Assembly: GCA_002720865.1 (NCBI GenBank)
Contig: PBIO01000013.1
Location: forward strand, 1-64,000
Origin: Halobacteriovorax sp.
Lineage (GTDB): Bacteria > Bdellovibrionota > Bacteriovoracia > Bacteriovoracales > Bacteriovoracaceae
DNA: 64,000 bases
Direction: 5' to 3'
Made by a program: the position numbers and the translations under genes. Within the stretch, counting starts at the first letter, position 1, and each line of letters opens with the position of its first letter. The notes under the pieces were generated by a model. That model did not search any database and was not told the origin of the DNA. It saw only the letters and a program-made list of their open reading frames with translations. This document shows positions 53,022-62,549 of the stretch, in pieces.

Positions 53022-53868
53022 TTTCACTCTCCAATAATTCTTTCTTTAGGCCTGACACTAACAAGAACTTTGCTATTACGTCATCGTCTATAGAAGTAAA
53101 CTTAAAGTCGTTCACATTTTCTCTTACAACATTGATTTTTTCATTTAAAACATCATTATCACAGGTCTCAGAAAAATAATCAATTTCGCTTAATGTCGAC
53201 TCCCTTAAGTATTCTAAATATTTCCTAAATTGCCCCGTATCTCCGCTAGATAAGCTAAAAACATACTCTTGAATTAATTTTGCCTGATCACTGTTTAGGG
53301 CCTGGCCATATTTCTTATTAAACTTTTCTGTCATAATCTTAACTGATAGTGAGTTAACATCTTCATCACGATGGTATGACACGTCTTCTTCCACACGCTC
53401 AGTCATTAGCCACTCACAGACAATATCTTCATACTTTGCTATCCTTACTAAATCCGAAGCCCTTTCGCGGCGCCAATCATTTAATAAGGTTTGAATGGTC
53501 GCATATGACCTATAATCACCAACATGTTGGTGGTAAAAATTTTGATCATCTATTCGATAATTAATCTCTTTTATTAATGCTGCCTTTTCGCGGCGTAGCT
53601 GATCTTTATCAAATCCAATAGCGGCTTTTTTGGCCTCACCTAAAATTCTTGTAGCTAAAGACTCAGACTTAACAGTCGTCTTAACTAGCGCATTAAATAA
53701 TCTAAATTCTCTATATAATTGTGAGCCAGGTTTAAAATGCTTTTTTAAGATCTCTGATGTAACCTTGGCCTTGAGTTCATCGCCCTCAACCAAAGACTCA
53801 GAAATACATCTAAGTAACTGCTCATATATTATTCCAACATTACGTTTTTTATTATGTGCTTTTGCCAT
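53014..53868 (-). CDS. Conserved-looking hypothetical protein between portal and prohead protease
   Basis: 284 residues, helical, with no recognised domain. It starts KAHNKKRNVGIIYEQLLRCI and then SLVEGDELKAKVTSEILKKH, a pattern I associate with unnamed proteins at this place in other marine T4-like phages. It overlaps both the portal gene and the protease gene. A prohead assembly role is suggested by position. Confidence 0.55.
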   Translation of the reverse strand: MAKAHNKKRNVGIIYEQLLRCISESLVEGDELKAKVTSEILKKHFKPGSQLYREFRLFNALVKTTVKSESLATRILGEAKKAAIGFDKDQLRREKAALIKEINYRIDDQNFYHQHVGDYRSYATIQTLLNDWRRERASDLVRIAKYEDIVCEWLMTERVEEDVSYHRDEDVNSLSVKIMTEKFNKKYGQALNSDQAKLIQEYVFSLSSGDTGQFRKYLEYLRESTLSEIDYFSETCDNDVLNEKINVVRENVNDFKFTSIDDDVIAKFLLVSGLKKELLESENG

Positions 53869-55960
53869 TGTTCTTAGAATTTCCTTCTTCTAAATCAATT
53901 TCTAATTCGATGTCATCATCCACCATGCCTGTTTCAGCAAGGAGACCCTTCTTAGGAATACTTATTGCGCTACCAAGCTTACTTAACGTAGATTCAATCT
54001 CTTTAGTCATCTTAGCATGTTGAACTATCTTAGTATCCAAAAATTCATCCAATGCTGGATTGTATATCAAGTCTTCAGCATTTTCTCTAAATGGATTTCT
54101 CGTTACGGAACCCTTATCATACGGGTCATTCATTGAATCTTGAGTTCTTGCAGGTTTCCCTACAGAAGTCATCTTAACAAAATCTGGCATATGCGTTGAG
54201 CGGGGCCCCGAAGTAACCTTTCGTTTCTTTTTGATGGGTTGATTAAAGACATTCCTAATTTGCTTTTGAGCTTTAGCTGGTGAATCTTCATCATCTATCG
54301 ACAATCTAACTATGCTGTCTTCATCTTCATCGTCATCGTCGTCATCGTCATCAGAATTTAACGATGGTGTTAATGAAGTTAATAAGTCACCGGGGCTTAA
54401 ATCAGATGCAAATATGTCTCCGCCCTCTTCGCCACCCTCGTCGCCGGCGGCGTCGCCGCCTTCATCATCTCCAAAAAGACCACCGCCGGCATCACCGCCG
54501 GCATCACCGCCACCGGCATCAGGCATAGGGCCGGGGAGTTTAATAGCCTCTGATTCTGGTAATTGAGTTTGTTCAACCCTAAGATCATCAAGTTTATCAT
54601 CTAACTGGTCATCACGAATTTTTTGGATCTCTTCTGCTCGAAGGCCAATGACGTTTTTCCGAACCCATTCCCTTGATAAAACGCCTTCAGGCGCCTGGCC
54701 AGCTATTTCAAACTTTCTAGCAATTAGCTCTAACTTTTGCTGTTGGGCAACTGATGAAGGATTCGACAGCTTTAACTCAAAGTCAATTAGGTCTTCACCC
54801 TCATAACCATGTGAATATAAATGTATCATTGCCAATTTATTTAATTCAGCAAGTATTGTTTTCTGAATCCTTTGGATAGTCCTAGAAAATCGTATATCTT
54901 CCTGGGCCAACGTAGCCTTTGATCCAACATCTTCATCGTAGCCAAGATATGCACGGGGGATTTTTAATGCAGCAAAAAGCTTCTTCTGGATATATTCAAC
55001 ATCTTCAATTGCAGCAGTATTTGTTCCGCCGGCCAGCGTCTCAATTTTTGTACCGGATTCACCCCCGCGTACGGGAAGAAAATAATCCTCATCGACGCTA
55101 AGCGGATTATAACGTAGATCTACCTGTCCGGTCGTTTTATCAACAATCGCATTTCTTTTAAGCGATGACTGGGCTTGTTCAAGATAATTTGCAACATTTT
55201 CAGGCGGGACGTTACCAACATCAATATAAAATACTCGTCTTTCAGGCGCACGAATGACACGATATACAAGCATTGCATCCTCAATAAGGATTAACTGGCG
55301 CCAGATACGGCGCGCTGCTTCTAATACTGAGGATCCGTATGGTAAAAATGCATCATTTCCCAGCAGCCTAAAATGTGTAACCTGCCAGTTCTCTAATACC
55401 TGATTCCCTTGTGTAATCCACCTAAAACGAACAGCTGCCGGATCATTTGGGTCAAAGCCTTCCTCACGTTCAATCTCTGATATGGGTATTGGAAACGCAT
55501 TTAAAACACCAAACTCAGGTGAAACATCATTGAATAAGAAAAAATCACCGTATTTACATAAGTTCCTTACCCATAATACCAGATTAAAATCTATATTAAG
55601 AGTATCATAAAAAACGGTCTCAAGTAATTCCTGTATTTTTCTATTTTCTGAGTAAATGTGGAGCATGTGCCCCTTCTCATCTGTTGAGACAGTCTCCTCA
55701 GAGTATATATCTAATGCAGATGCTATCTCAGGAGTTGATTCCATCTCGCTAAAATCGCTATACCTGGACATTCTATCAAATGCACCGTATGCGCTTAGAG
55801 TGCTATTATAAACATCACTGTGAGCACGTTTAAACATCTCCATAGCAGATGATGCAGGCTTAGATGTAGAAACGTCGCGGACCCTTCTTTTAACAATCGG
55901 ACCAGATCGAAATAGTCTGGTTAATCTTTGAAACAAGTTTGGATTTTTCTTTGAAGCCAT
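53852..55960 (-). CDS. Portal protein (gp20-like) with acidic low-complexity insertion
   Basis: 702 residues against 524 for T4 gp20. The portal core spans about 1-420: YSDFSEMESTPEIASALDIY, LVLWVRNLCKYGDFFLFNDV, RIWRQLILIEDAMLVYRVIR, AIEDVEYIQKKLFAALKIPR and YLGYDEDVGSKATLAQEDIR. The C-terminal 220 are unusual: a Gly/Asp repeat (DAGGGDAGGDAGGGLFGDDE), a D8-plus run and a basic-then-acidic end. It forms the dodecameric packaging vertex with the terminase encoded just upstream. Confidence 0.92.
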   Translation of the reverse strand: MASKKNPNLFQRLTRLFRSGPIVKRRVRDVSTSKPASSAMEMFKRAHSDVYNSTLSAYGAFDRMSRYSDFSEMESTPEIASALDIYSEETVSTDEKGHMLHIYSENRKIQELLETVFYDTLNIDFNLVLWVRNLCKYGDFFLFNDVSPEFGVLNAFPIPISEIEREEGFDPNDPAAVRFRWITQGNQVLENWQVTHFRLLGNDAFLPYGSSVLEAARRIWRQLILIEDAMLVYRVIRAPERRVFYIDVGNVPPENVANYLEQAQSSLKRNAIVDKTTGQVDLRYNPLSVDEDYFLPVRGGESGTKIETLAGGTNTAAIEDVEYIQKKLFAALKIPRAYLGYDEDVGSKATLAQEDIRFSRTIQRIQKTILAELNKLAMIHLYSHGYEGEDLIDFELKLSNPSSVAQQQKLELIARKFEIAGQAPEGVLSREWVRKNVIGLRAEEIQKIRDDQLDDKLDDLRVEQTQLPESEAIKLPGPMPDAGGGDAGGDAGGGLFGDDEGGDAAGDEGGEEGGDIFASDLSPGDLLTSLTPSLNSDDDDDDDDEDEDSIVRLSIDDEDSPAKAQKQIRNVFNQPIKKKRKVTSGPRSTHMPDFVKMTSVGKPARTQDSMNDPYDKGSVTRNPFRENAEDLIYNPALDEFLDTKIVQHAKMTKEIESTLSKLGSAISIPKKGLLAETGMVDDDIELEIDLEEGNSKNNGKST

Positions 55961-56013
55961 GTCGTTCCCTATTCTCTTCTACCCAAATATACTAGTTTTT
56001 GTAAAAGAATAAA

Positions 56014-57603
56014 TTATTTCAATAACCATGACATATCACCTAATGGACCATCAGAGCCTGAAACTGGTGCACTTCCAATGCTAATTGGTTTAAATGGGTT
56101 TTGGTTCATGTTATTCCATGAACTAAATACCGATTTATCTGTAGAGTTACTATTTACAGCAAATGCCTGAAGCATTGCAGCGTTAATATCAACAGTGTGT
56201 TTATTGTATTCAGGTTTTGTATCATACAACCAAACACCTATAGCTAATGCTATTACTAAGTCATCATTTGCTCCTCTTTGAGCCTGAGCTTTGTTTCCTT
56301 TCCATATAAACGTCTTAAGTTCATCGTATAAACGAGAGGAATACGCATTAACTTGCCTATTTCTTAAAACCTCTTCAAGCTTTGTTAAGATCTGTACCCT
56401 TGACACACCTGATGTCGTGAAGCCGGCCTTGGAGATATTTCCTTCTCCATACATCGCAGCAAATTTATCTTTTTGATTTTTATAATAAAGATTTGGATAC
56501 CCAAGCTCCTGTAGTTTCATAATAACTGCATAACCATATGAATTATTTTCTGGACATATAACTGCCTTGTTATACCTCATCCCTGCTTCATTTAAAAGTG
56601 TAGCAAATTGATCAGGAGGTATTTTCCCTTTATATTCTGCAACTATCTCAGATTCGTTAGTATCTATAACATGAAATGTAGAATAATCAGCTGCATCTCC
56701 TCTAGAAACATCTGCTGAAATAATATATTTGTGTTCTGTCAATGCATATTTCCAGACCCATACCCCCATGTCGGGGCCCCATTTTTCTAACGGGTTTTTT
56801 ATACGGGTACGTATATATTCAATATCTTCAGCTGATAAAAATGTGTCTCCGGAGGCTGCAAAGTCACACAACAACTCTTGCGCAATTTGTTTATTTGTTA
56901 AATTTTTACATTCGTCCTCAAACCACTCATCGCTTCTTTCTGGGTGTACATCCCATGGTAGCTTCGTAGGATGAAACTCATTTTCCCCACTTGCTGCCTT
57001 CATATAGAGATCATAGTACTGACCACCTACGCCGTTAGGGGTCGACAAGACAATGGCACGGCCGCCCGTTGACAGGGTAGGATATAACCCCATCCATAAC
57101 TCATCAAAGTTTCTTACAAATGCGGCCTCATCGACGATTAGCAAAGACAATGCCTCTGATCTACCTGCATCATCAGATGTTGGTACTGCCTTTATTTGAG
57201 ATCCATTTGAAAACTCAATTGACTGCTTATTATTTGAAACTATCTCTGATAGCATCATCCATGGTGGTAGACTCTTAATACCTACCTTTACCTTTTTAAT
57301 AAAGTTCATTGCCACAGAAAGCTTTGTGGCAATTACTAATATGTTCTTATCTTTATAAAAAAGAGCTAACCATGTAGCATATGCAGCAGACAATGTAGAA
57401 ATACCCAGCTGCCTAGACTTCAAAATAACATTAAACCGGTTATCAACAAAGCTTTTAACACAATCATCTTGAAAATCATATGTATTAAAAGGAATTAGTC
57501 CTCTAGTGGGATGTTGAATCTTCATATATTTATTGAAAAAATATACGGGATCTTTTCCACACCGAACAATTTCTTTTACTTGTCTTTGTTTATTAACTGG
57601 CAC
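56014..57603 (-). CDS. Large terminase subunit (gp17-like)
   Basis: 529 residues. The ATPase has Walker A KSRQLGIST (62-70) and Walker B SLLIVDEAAF (D158, E159), followed by VLSTPNGVGG. The RNase H-like nuclease starts with ISADVSRGDAADY (about 296-308) and continues with AVICPENNSYG and NDDLVIALAIG. It packages DNA into the prohead through the portal. The first codon is a GTG at 57603 with GAGA upstream. It is somewhat shorter than T4 gp17 (610). Confidence 0.93.
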   Translation of the reverse strand: MPVNKQRQVKEIVRCGKDPVYFFNKYMKIQHPTRGLIPFNTYDFQDDCVKSFVDNRFNVILKSRQLGISTLSAAYATWLALFYKDKNILVIATKLSVAMNFIKKVKVGIKSLPPWMMLSEIVSNNKQSIEFSNGSQIKAVPTSDDAGRSEALSLLIVDEAAFVRNFDELWMGLYPTLSTGGRAIVLSTPNGVGGQYYDLYMKAASGENEFHPTKLPWDVHPERSDEWFEDECKNLTNKQIAQELLCDFAASGDTFLSAEDIEYIRTRIKNPLEKWGPDMGVWVWKYALTEHKYIISADVSRGDAADYSTFHVIDTNESEIVAEYKGKIPPDQFATLLNEAGMRYNKAVICPENNSYGYAVIMKLQELGYPNLYYKNQKDKFAAMYGEGNISKAGFTTSGVSRVQILTKLEEVLRNRQVNAYSSRLYDELKTFIWKGNKAQAQRGANDDLVIALAIGVWLYDTKPEYNKHTVDINAAMLQAFAVNSNSTDKSVFSSWNNMNQNPFKPISIGSAPVSGSDGPLGDMSWLLK

Positions 57604-57618
57604 CGTTTCATCTCTATT

Positions 57619-57996
57619 TTAGTTTTGTATTTCTAGCTCAATATCGCGCCGATAATACGCAACCTTACGAGGTGAATTTACTGTTGCAGATATTAGTTCA
57701 ACATTATCACGGTTTGAAAGCTCTGAAGTTTTTAATGTATTGCCAGTTCGGTCTTTAAACTGTGACTTAACATCGCCCACCGCATCATTCAATATTTGCA
57801 TTGATTCATCAATAAGCGCCTTGACTTGCTCTCTTAAAGCGATCTCAGACGCAAAATGAACAATTGTCTGAAATCTGAATGATACGATATCATCTTTAAG
57901 TTTGCATGTTACGCTGCGGCCATTTACTTCAGCAGATTTTCCCCACGTATGATTAACAATATCACCGAGTTGATTGATTTCTGTACTATTTAACAT
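57619..57996 (-). CDS. Hypothetical protein upstream of the terminase
   Basis: 125 residues. Residues about 20-65 (AEVNGRSVTCKLKDDIVSFR) look beta-rich and the C-terminal half helical, ending SPRKVAYYRRDIELEIQ. No family is recognised. Position upstream of the large terminase would fit a small terminase subunit, but no helix-turn-helix or gp16-like coiled coil is evident, so this is only a possibility. The ribosome site AGGAG lies in a 19-base tandem duplication. Confidence 0.5.
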   Translation of the reverse strand: MLNSTEINQLGDIVNHTWGKSAEVNGRSVTCKLKDDIVSFRFQTIVHFASEIALREQVKALIDESMQILNDAVGDVKSQFKDRTGNTLKTSELSNRDNVELISATVNSPRKVAYYRRDIELEIQN

Positions 57997-57998
57997 AA

Positions 57999-58036
57999 GT
58001 TCTCCTGTGATTCCTCAGTTCTCCTGTGATTCCTCA
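57999..58036 (-). repeat. 19-base tandem duplication containing the ribosome site
   Basis: Two adjacent perfect 19-base copies (57999-58017 and 58018-58036). In gene direction each reads TGAGGAATCACAGGAGAAC, so AGGAG occurs twice before the 125-residue gene. Confidence 0.9.
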
Positions 58037-58062
58037 TCATTAGTAATTATTTACCTTTATCA

Positions 58063-58362
58063 TTATTTAACTAGATAGGACGGTTGTAATAGTCTTTTCT
58101 CTTTTTCTTTTTCTATTTCATTGCTAGTCGGGCGCCTTCCTGCATGCCACCCGTCAATATCATATTCTACCCATTTCATAAAACAGCTAGCGCAACAACC
58201 GTATTTACTGTAAAGCGAGGCATCACTATAGTCACGCATTAAAAATCCACATATGTCACAATCTAAAGGAACTGTCTTCATGTGCCCTTCAGGAATTATA
58301 ATTTTAAATCCTGAAACGTCTTCTAGCATTTTTCTATTCTGTGTCAGTTTTTTCCAGACCAT
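58063..58362 (-). CDS. Small Cys-rich (zinc-ribbon-like) protein
   Basis: 99 residues with two CxxC pairs (CDIC at about 34-37 and CASC at about 56-59), suggesting zinc binding, then a WHAGRRPTS segment and a Lys/Glu-rich tail. The ATG at 58362 lies inside the end of the SbcDC gene (29-base overlap); the ATG at 58329 is an alternative start. Role unknown. Confidence 0.6.
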   Translation of the reverse strand: MVWKKLTQNRKMLEDVSGFKIIIPEGHMKTVPLDCDICGFLMRDYSDASLYSKYGCCASCFMKWVEYDIDGWHAGRRPTSNEIEKEKEKRLLQPSYLVK

Positions 58363-61300
58363 TACAAATTACCTGTGCATTTTTTCCGTTAGAAGATATT
58401 TCGATAGTATTATCAACAATATCCTTGACTCCATCAACATGAGAAATTACTAAAATATTCTTAAACCACCGTTTTAAAGACTTAAGCAGCCTATTACAAG
58501 ATTCAACATTCATATCATCTAATGCGCCAAATCCCTCATCAATTACCAGTAGATCAGTTTTTGGTAAAGAAGAAACATTAATAAGGGCTACTCGAATAGC
58601 TAAAGATGCCATCATTTTCTCCATCCCAGATCCGCATTCAATAATCCTACGTGAATCACCATAGTTTATGTAAATATCCATAGCATTCGACGTCGACTCA
58701 GCTTCGAGCTCCACAGTAAACCCAACAACATCCTGAAGAATTTTTGATATTTCTGCATTAATTGCAGGGAGTTGTGATGTTATAATTTGAAGTGGTATGC
58801 CTTTTTTTGAAACGGCATTCATAAATAATTCGTATGTTTTCCAGCTAGCCAATAACTCAGTGTACTTGTCCCTATCTGTCTTAAGCTTTATAATCTCATT
58901 TGATAAGCGGCCAATCAACTCACTTAAAGACATCCTCTTTGCATCAGTTGTGGTAATGTCATCAGTAAGAGAAACTATTTCACCCTTTATCTTTGTTATT
59001 TCAGCTGAAACATTGGCAGACGAAACCCTAAGCTTCATGTCATTTAAGATATTTGTATCTTTATCAATCTCAGAATCTAAAGAAGCTTCTCTAGATTGCA
59101 ATCCATGAAGCTCAACCGTTTTGCTTGAAACTGTTACCTTAAGCTCTGATTCCTGCTTTAAAACATCATCATACTTCTGTATTTTTGTACTTAAGTCTTC
59201 TAATAATAAAACGTCTAACGCTTTTTGTGCTACCTTTACCTGGCTTAATATCTCACCAGTCTTTTCTAGCTGCCCTGTTAATAATTTCTTGTTTTTATGT
59301 GATTCCTTTATAAATTTACATGTTGGAAATGAATCACCACAAGGGACTTCTTCAAGGCGCTTAATAGAATTCTTTTGTGTCTTTAATAACGTCTTTTCCC
59401 TCTCATGATCATGACGTAATTGAATTAGTGATCGCTCAAGACCAAGCTGCGCTGCTAATCTCTCTTTAAGATCATCAATCGGAAAGACATTTCTAATATT
59501 TTCAATTTTTACTAATTTTTCGTTTAATATAGTAATTTCATCATTAAGGGCAGATATCCTTGATCTTGCTTGTAGTAATTCATTATTAGCAGCATCAATT
59601 TTTTTCTGCTGAATAGTAACATCATCCGGTGTTACGATATCTTTATCTTTGTGAGTAGCCAAAGAAATCTTAAGACCTTGAAGCTTTTTCCTTAGCTTGG
59701 TTAATTCTGCATCAACTAAGTCGCGATCTTTTGCTTTTGCATCATGTTCAATTTGTGCTTCTAGAATCTTTGTTTCATATTCAATATTTGGGACTGATTT
59801 TAATAAAGCCTTAACGGTCGCAGATTCATCCTTAACTAGGTCTAACATATTCTCAAATATGTTTAGATCTAAAAAGTTTGTTAGTATTGACTTTCGCTGA
59901 GTTGCCTTGTGTTTTATAAATGCATTCATTTCACCCTGGCTGGCTAGTGACGTTAATAGAAAGTCATCGCTAGTACCAATAAGGCTACGTAGAACCTTCT
60001 CAGTCTCGCGGCGTTGCTCTTCTGTCATATCAATTGCTAAGCCATCGTCAATTTTATGCAAATTTAAGTGTGTCACAGCATGAAGCTTTCCAGCCCTAGT
60101 TTCATGCTTAACAGATTGACGTTCAACACGAAAGTTCTTACCAGAAATTGCGATATCAATCCCCGCCTTACAGAACCCCTTTCGTGAATTAATAATATGT
60201 AAATTTTTAATTGAACCCCTATCTGTTGTATTAAAAAGGCCATACATTATAGCGCCAGGGATTGATGATTTACCTATCCTGTTAGGGCCAAATAGGCCTG
60301 TGATTCCCCCTAAATTCTCAAAATCAATTACATTACCTTTACCATAGGAAAATATATTATCAAACTCTAAACGCCTAATAGACCACTTAATGTTTCTAGC
60401 AGCATCATTATGCGCTAGCTGATTTACGGTGGTTGTAGTTAGTTCCTCTAACTTATCCCACTCATCATCTGTTAAGTCTAAATCAGAATAATACTCTCTC
60501 ATTAACTTACAATGTGTCTTAGAGTCTCGTAGATCATCCTTAAAAAATGACGTTCCATTTGACTTAATAATTGTAACATCAGAGTCATACTCATTCTTAT
60601 ATACAACTTCAGTTGCATCCTTAAACTCTTTTAAAGCAGAATGTAATTGTTTTATCTCTGGTTGTGATATCGGTGAGTTCGTTCTAATTCTAAATCTAGA
60701 ACCATCTGGATATGTCTCTGCAAAGTCTAATGTTGACTGAACATCTTCACTCCAGTCAATCGTCACAAATGGTTGATCATGGGGAATTTCATAAAACGTA
60801 CTAGTGAAATTGTCTTTATCTTCAATTTCCCAAAACAAAAATCCCTTACCGGGTGTTTCCCCATAATTCTGCTGGATCGATGAACCACAATATGCCACAC
60901 GCTTATCATCGTCCAAATATTGTACCTTATGAATATCACCAAGCATAGTAAAGTCATAATTCTTAAAGAAATCTACATCTACTTCGCCCTCGATATTCCA
61001 ATTGATGTCTGTCTTTGAGCCCCTAACACCTCCATGGAATAATGCAATATTAATTTCGTTAGGAGTAGGCTTAACATTCGGCCAGTTTTCTTCATCAAAA
61101 CATGAAAATACTGACCAATTAAATCCCGGGATGCCAATCGGGTACGTACCAGAATTTTTGTATAAATGAATATTCGGATTATTTAATGCTGAAAGAATCG
61201 GGCTGATTGCATCTTGTCTATGCTTGTTTAAAATTAGGCCATCATGGTTCCCTAGAATGACATGTGTGGGGGCAATATCTGCTAGTGATGTAAACCACCA

Positions 61301-61492
61301 ATTTAATATATCAATTAACTCAGGTGATATCCCCTGTGTCTTCGAGTGAACAATGTCACCACCGACGTAAATAACATCCGGGTCAAGATCTTTTGCAATC
61401 TCAAAAAATTTCTCAAAAGACCTACGATATTCATCATGACGACTTAAGCCACGGAAATGAATATCCGAAATGTGTATACACTTTAAACTCAT
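58334..61492 (-). CDS. Fused SbcD-SbcC (Mre11-Rad50, gp47-gp46) nuclease-ATPase
   Basis: 1052 residues in one frame. Residues 1-340 are a Mre11/SbcD phosphoesterase: HISDIHFRG (D10, H12), YVGGDIVHS (D46), LGNHDG (N82, H83, D84) and FTMLGDIHKVQ. From about 365 a Rad50/SbcC ATPase follows: IRRLEFDNIFSYGKG, Walker A GPNRIGKSS (402-410), and two coiled-coil arms around a zinc-hook-like CGDSFPTC (C718, C725, wider than the usual CxxC). The signature ECGSGMEKMMASLAIR and Walker B LLVIDEGFGALDD are near 960-1000. In T4 and bacteria these are two proteins. Roles are double-strand break processing and recombination-dependent replication with RecA. Confidence 0.9.
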   Translation of the reverse strand: MSLKCIHISDIHFRGLSRHDEYRRSFEKFFEIAKDLDPDVIYVGGDIVHSKTQGISPELIDILNWWFTSLADIAPTHVILGNHDGLILNKHRQDAISPILSALNNPNIHLYKNSGTYPIGIPGFNWSVFSCFDEENWPNVKPTPNEINIALFHGGVRGSKTDINWNIEGEVDVDFFKNYDFTMLGDIHKVQYLDDDKRVAYCGSSIQQNYGETPGKGFLFWEIEDKDNFTSTFYEIPHDQPFVTIDWSEDVQSTLDFAETYPDGSRFRIRTNSPISQPEIKQLHSALKEFKDATEVVYKNEYDSDVTIIKSNGTSFFKDDLRDSKTHCKLMREYYSDLDLTDDEWDKLEELTTTTVNQLAHNDAARNIKWSIRRLEFDNIFSYGKGNVIDFENLGGITGLFGPNRIGKSSIPGAIMYGLFNTTDRGSIKNLHIINSRKGFCKAGIDIAISGKNFRVERQSVKHETRAGKLHAVTHLNLHKIDDGLAIDMTEEQRRETEKVLRSLIGTSDDFLLTSLASQGEMNAFIKHKATQRKSILTNFLDLNIFENMLDLVKDESATVKALLKSVPNIEYETKILEAQIEHDAKAKDRDLVDAELTKLRKKLQGLKISLATHKDKDIVTPDDVTIQQKKIDAANNELLQARSRISALNDEITILNEKLVKIENIRNVFPIDDLKERLAAQLGLERSLIQLRHDHEREKTLLKTQKNSIKRLEEVPCGDSFPTCKFIKESHKNKKLLTGQLEKTGEILSQVKVAQKALDVLLLEDLSTKIQKYDDVLKQESELKVTVSSKTVELHGLQSREASLDSEIDKDTNILNDMKLRVSSANVSAEITKIKGEIVSLTDDITTTDAKRMSLSELIGRLSNEIIKLKTDRDKYTELLASWKTYELFMNAVSKKGIPLQIITSQLPAINAEISKILQDVVGFTVELEAESTSNAMDIYINYGDSRRIIECGSGMEKMMASLAIRVALINVSSLPKTDLLVIDEGFGALDDMNVESCNRLLKSLKRWFKNILVISHVDGVKDIVDNTIEISSNGKNAQVICNGLEKTDTE

Positions 61493-61509
61493 AAACTATC
61501 CTACAGGAT

Positions 61510-62481
61510 CTACAAAATTGATCCACTTTTTACCGTATCAAATAGATTATATAGTCTATCATCCGGCTGCCACTCTTTTGCCTTTTGCAATGCACATGCA
61601 AAATCCAATTTTGACATTTCCCCAACATCAGAAAACTGCCCTAAATCCAACATCCGAATTCGGATACCGTAAGATGATAATTTACGTGCATATTCCTGCG
61701 TCTTCAATTTAACATCCGGATCCAGTGCCATCAGCACAGGAGTTGAATTTTTAATAATTTGTTGAAATAACTTATAGTCTTCTGAGAAGTGTGAACCCAA
61801 CAGACACGTCGCATTATCATTACATTTTGTTAGATCAAAGGGCCCTTCTACCAAAGTTAACTCAGAAGACCAGTCGATATTAATTTCGTTAAAAATAACA
61901 TCTTTCTTTGGTACTTTTGCATTTAAGTACTTCATTTTTGAATCATCATCGATCGTTCTTGCAACAAAGTAATTTAGATCCCCATCAGCATTAAAAGATG
62001 GCATTATAGCGCGGCGGCGGTACCTGCCCCTAGTGCAGGTTCCGAACCTAAAATACCATAAGTCTTTTGATGTGAGGCCCCTATTTGACAAGTATCTAAT
62101 TGTGCTCCGAACGTCGGGGTCCTTGCTCGATAGACTAGCTGCTAAAAGTACAAAATTCTCTGGAACTGATACTAGAATTTCTTCTTCGACAATATCAATC
62201 GGTTTAAATGACTTTTTAGAAAACCTTGTTAAGTACTCAGATAAATGTCTAGGAAAATGTCTTTTTAAAAGATATGATAAGTTTCTACCTTTAAGGTCAC
62301 ATACCCAACAATGATATTGATCAGTATCAACTCGGATAATCAATTTTTTCTTAGATGAATTACCATATGTGCTACATTTTGGATTTGGGCAACAAACAGA
62401 CACGTTTATGCCATCATTGCCAAGCACACATGTACCAAAAACCCTACTCAAAAATGATATTTTATCGCTCGTTAAAGACAT
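61510..62481 (-). CDS. DnaG-like primase
   Basis: 323 residues. An N-terminal zinc ribbon (C31 and C36 in CPNPKC, C58 and C61 in HCWVC) is followed by GTCTRGRYRRRAIMPSF and a TOPRIM domain with LTLVEGPFDLTKC and LMALDPDVK. It makes RNA primers with the DnaB-like helicase. It is shorter than bacterial DnaG because it lacks a helicase-binding C-terminal domain of normal size. It lies 17 bases upstream of the SbcDC gene. An AGGTAAG site precedes the ATG. Confidence 0.88.
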   Translation of the reverse strand: MSLTSDKISFLSRVFGTCVLGNDGINVSVCCPNPKCSTYGNSSKKKLIIRVDTDQYHCWVCDLKGRNLSYLLKRHFPRHLSEYLTRFSKKSFKPIDIVEEEILVSVPENFVLLAASLSSKDPDVRSTIRYLSNRGLTSKDLWYFRFGTCTRGRYRRRAIMPSFNADGDLNYFVARTIDDDSKMKYLNAKVPKKDVIFNEINIDWSSELTLVEGPFDLTKCNDNATCLLGSHFSEDYKLFQQIIKNSTPVLMALDPDVKLKTQEYARKLSSYGIRIRMLDLGQFSDVGEMSKLDFACALQKAKEWQPDDRLYNLFDTVKSGSIL

Positions 62482-62549
62482 CTTACCTATAATATACCCA
62501 CTAATGGATAAGTGTTCATTTCAGATTATCCTAGCCCATTCGAACTAAA

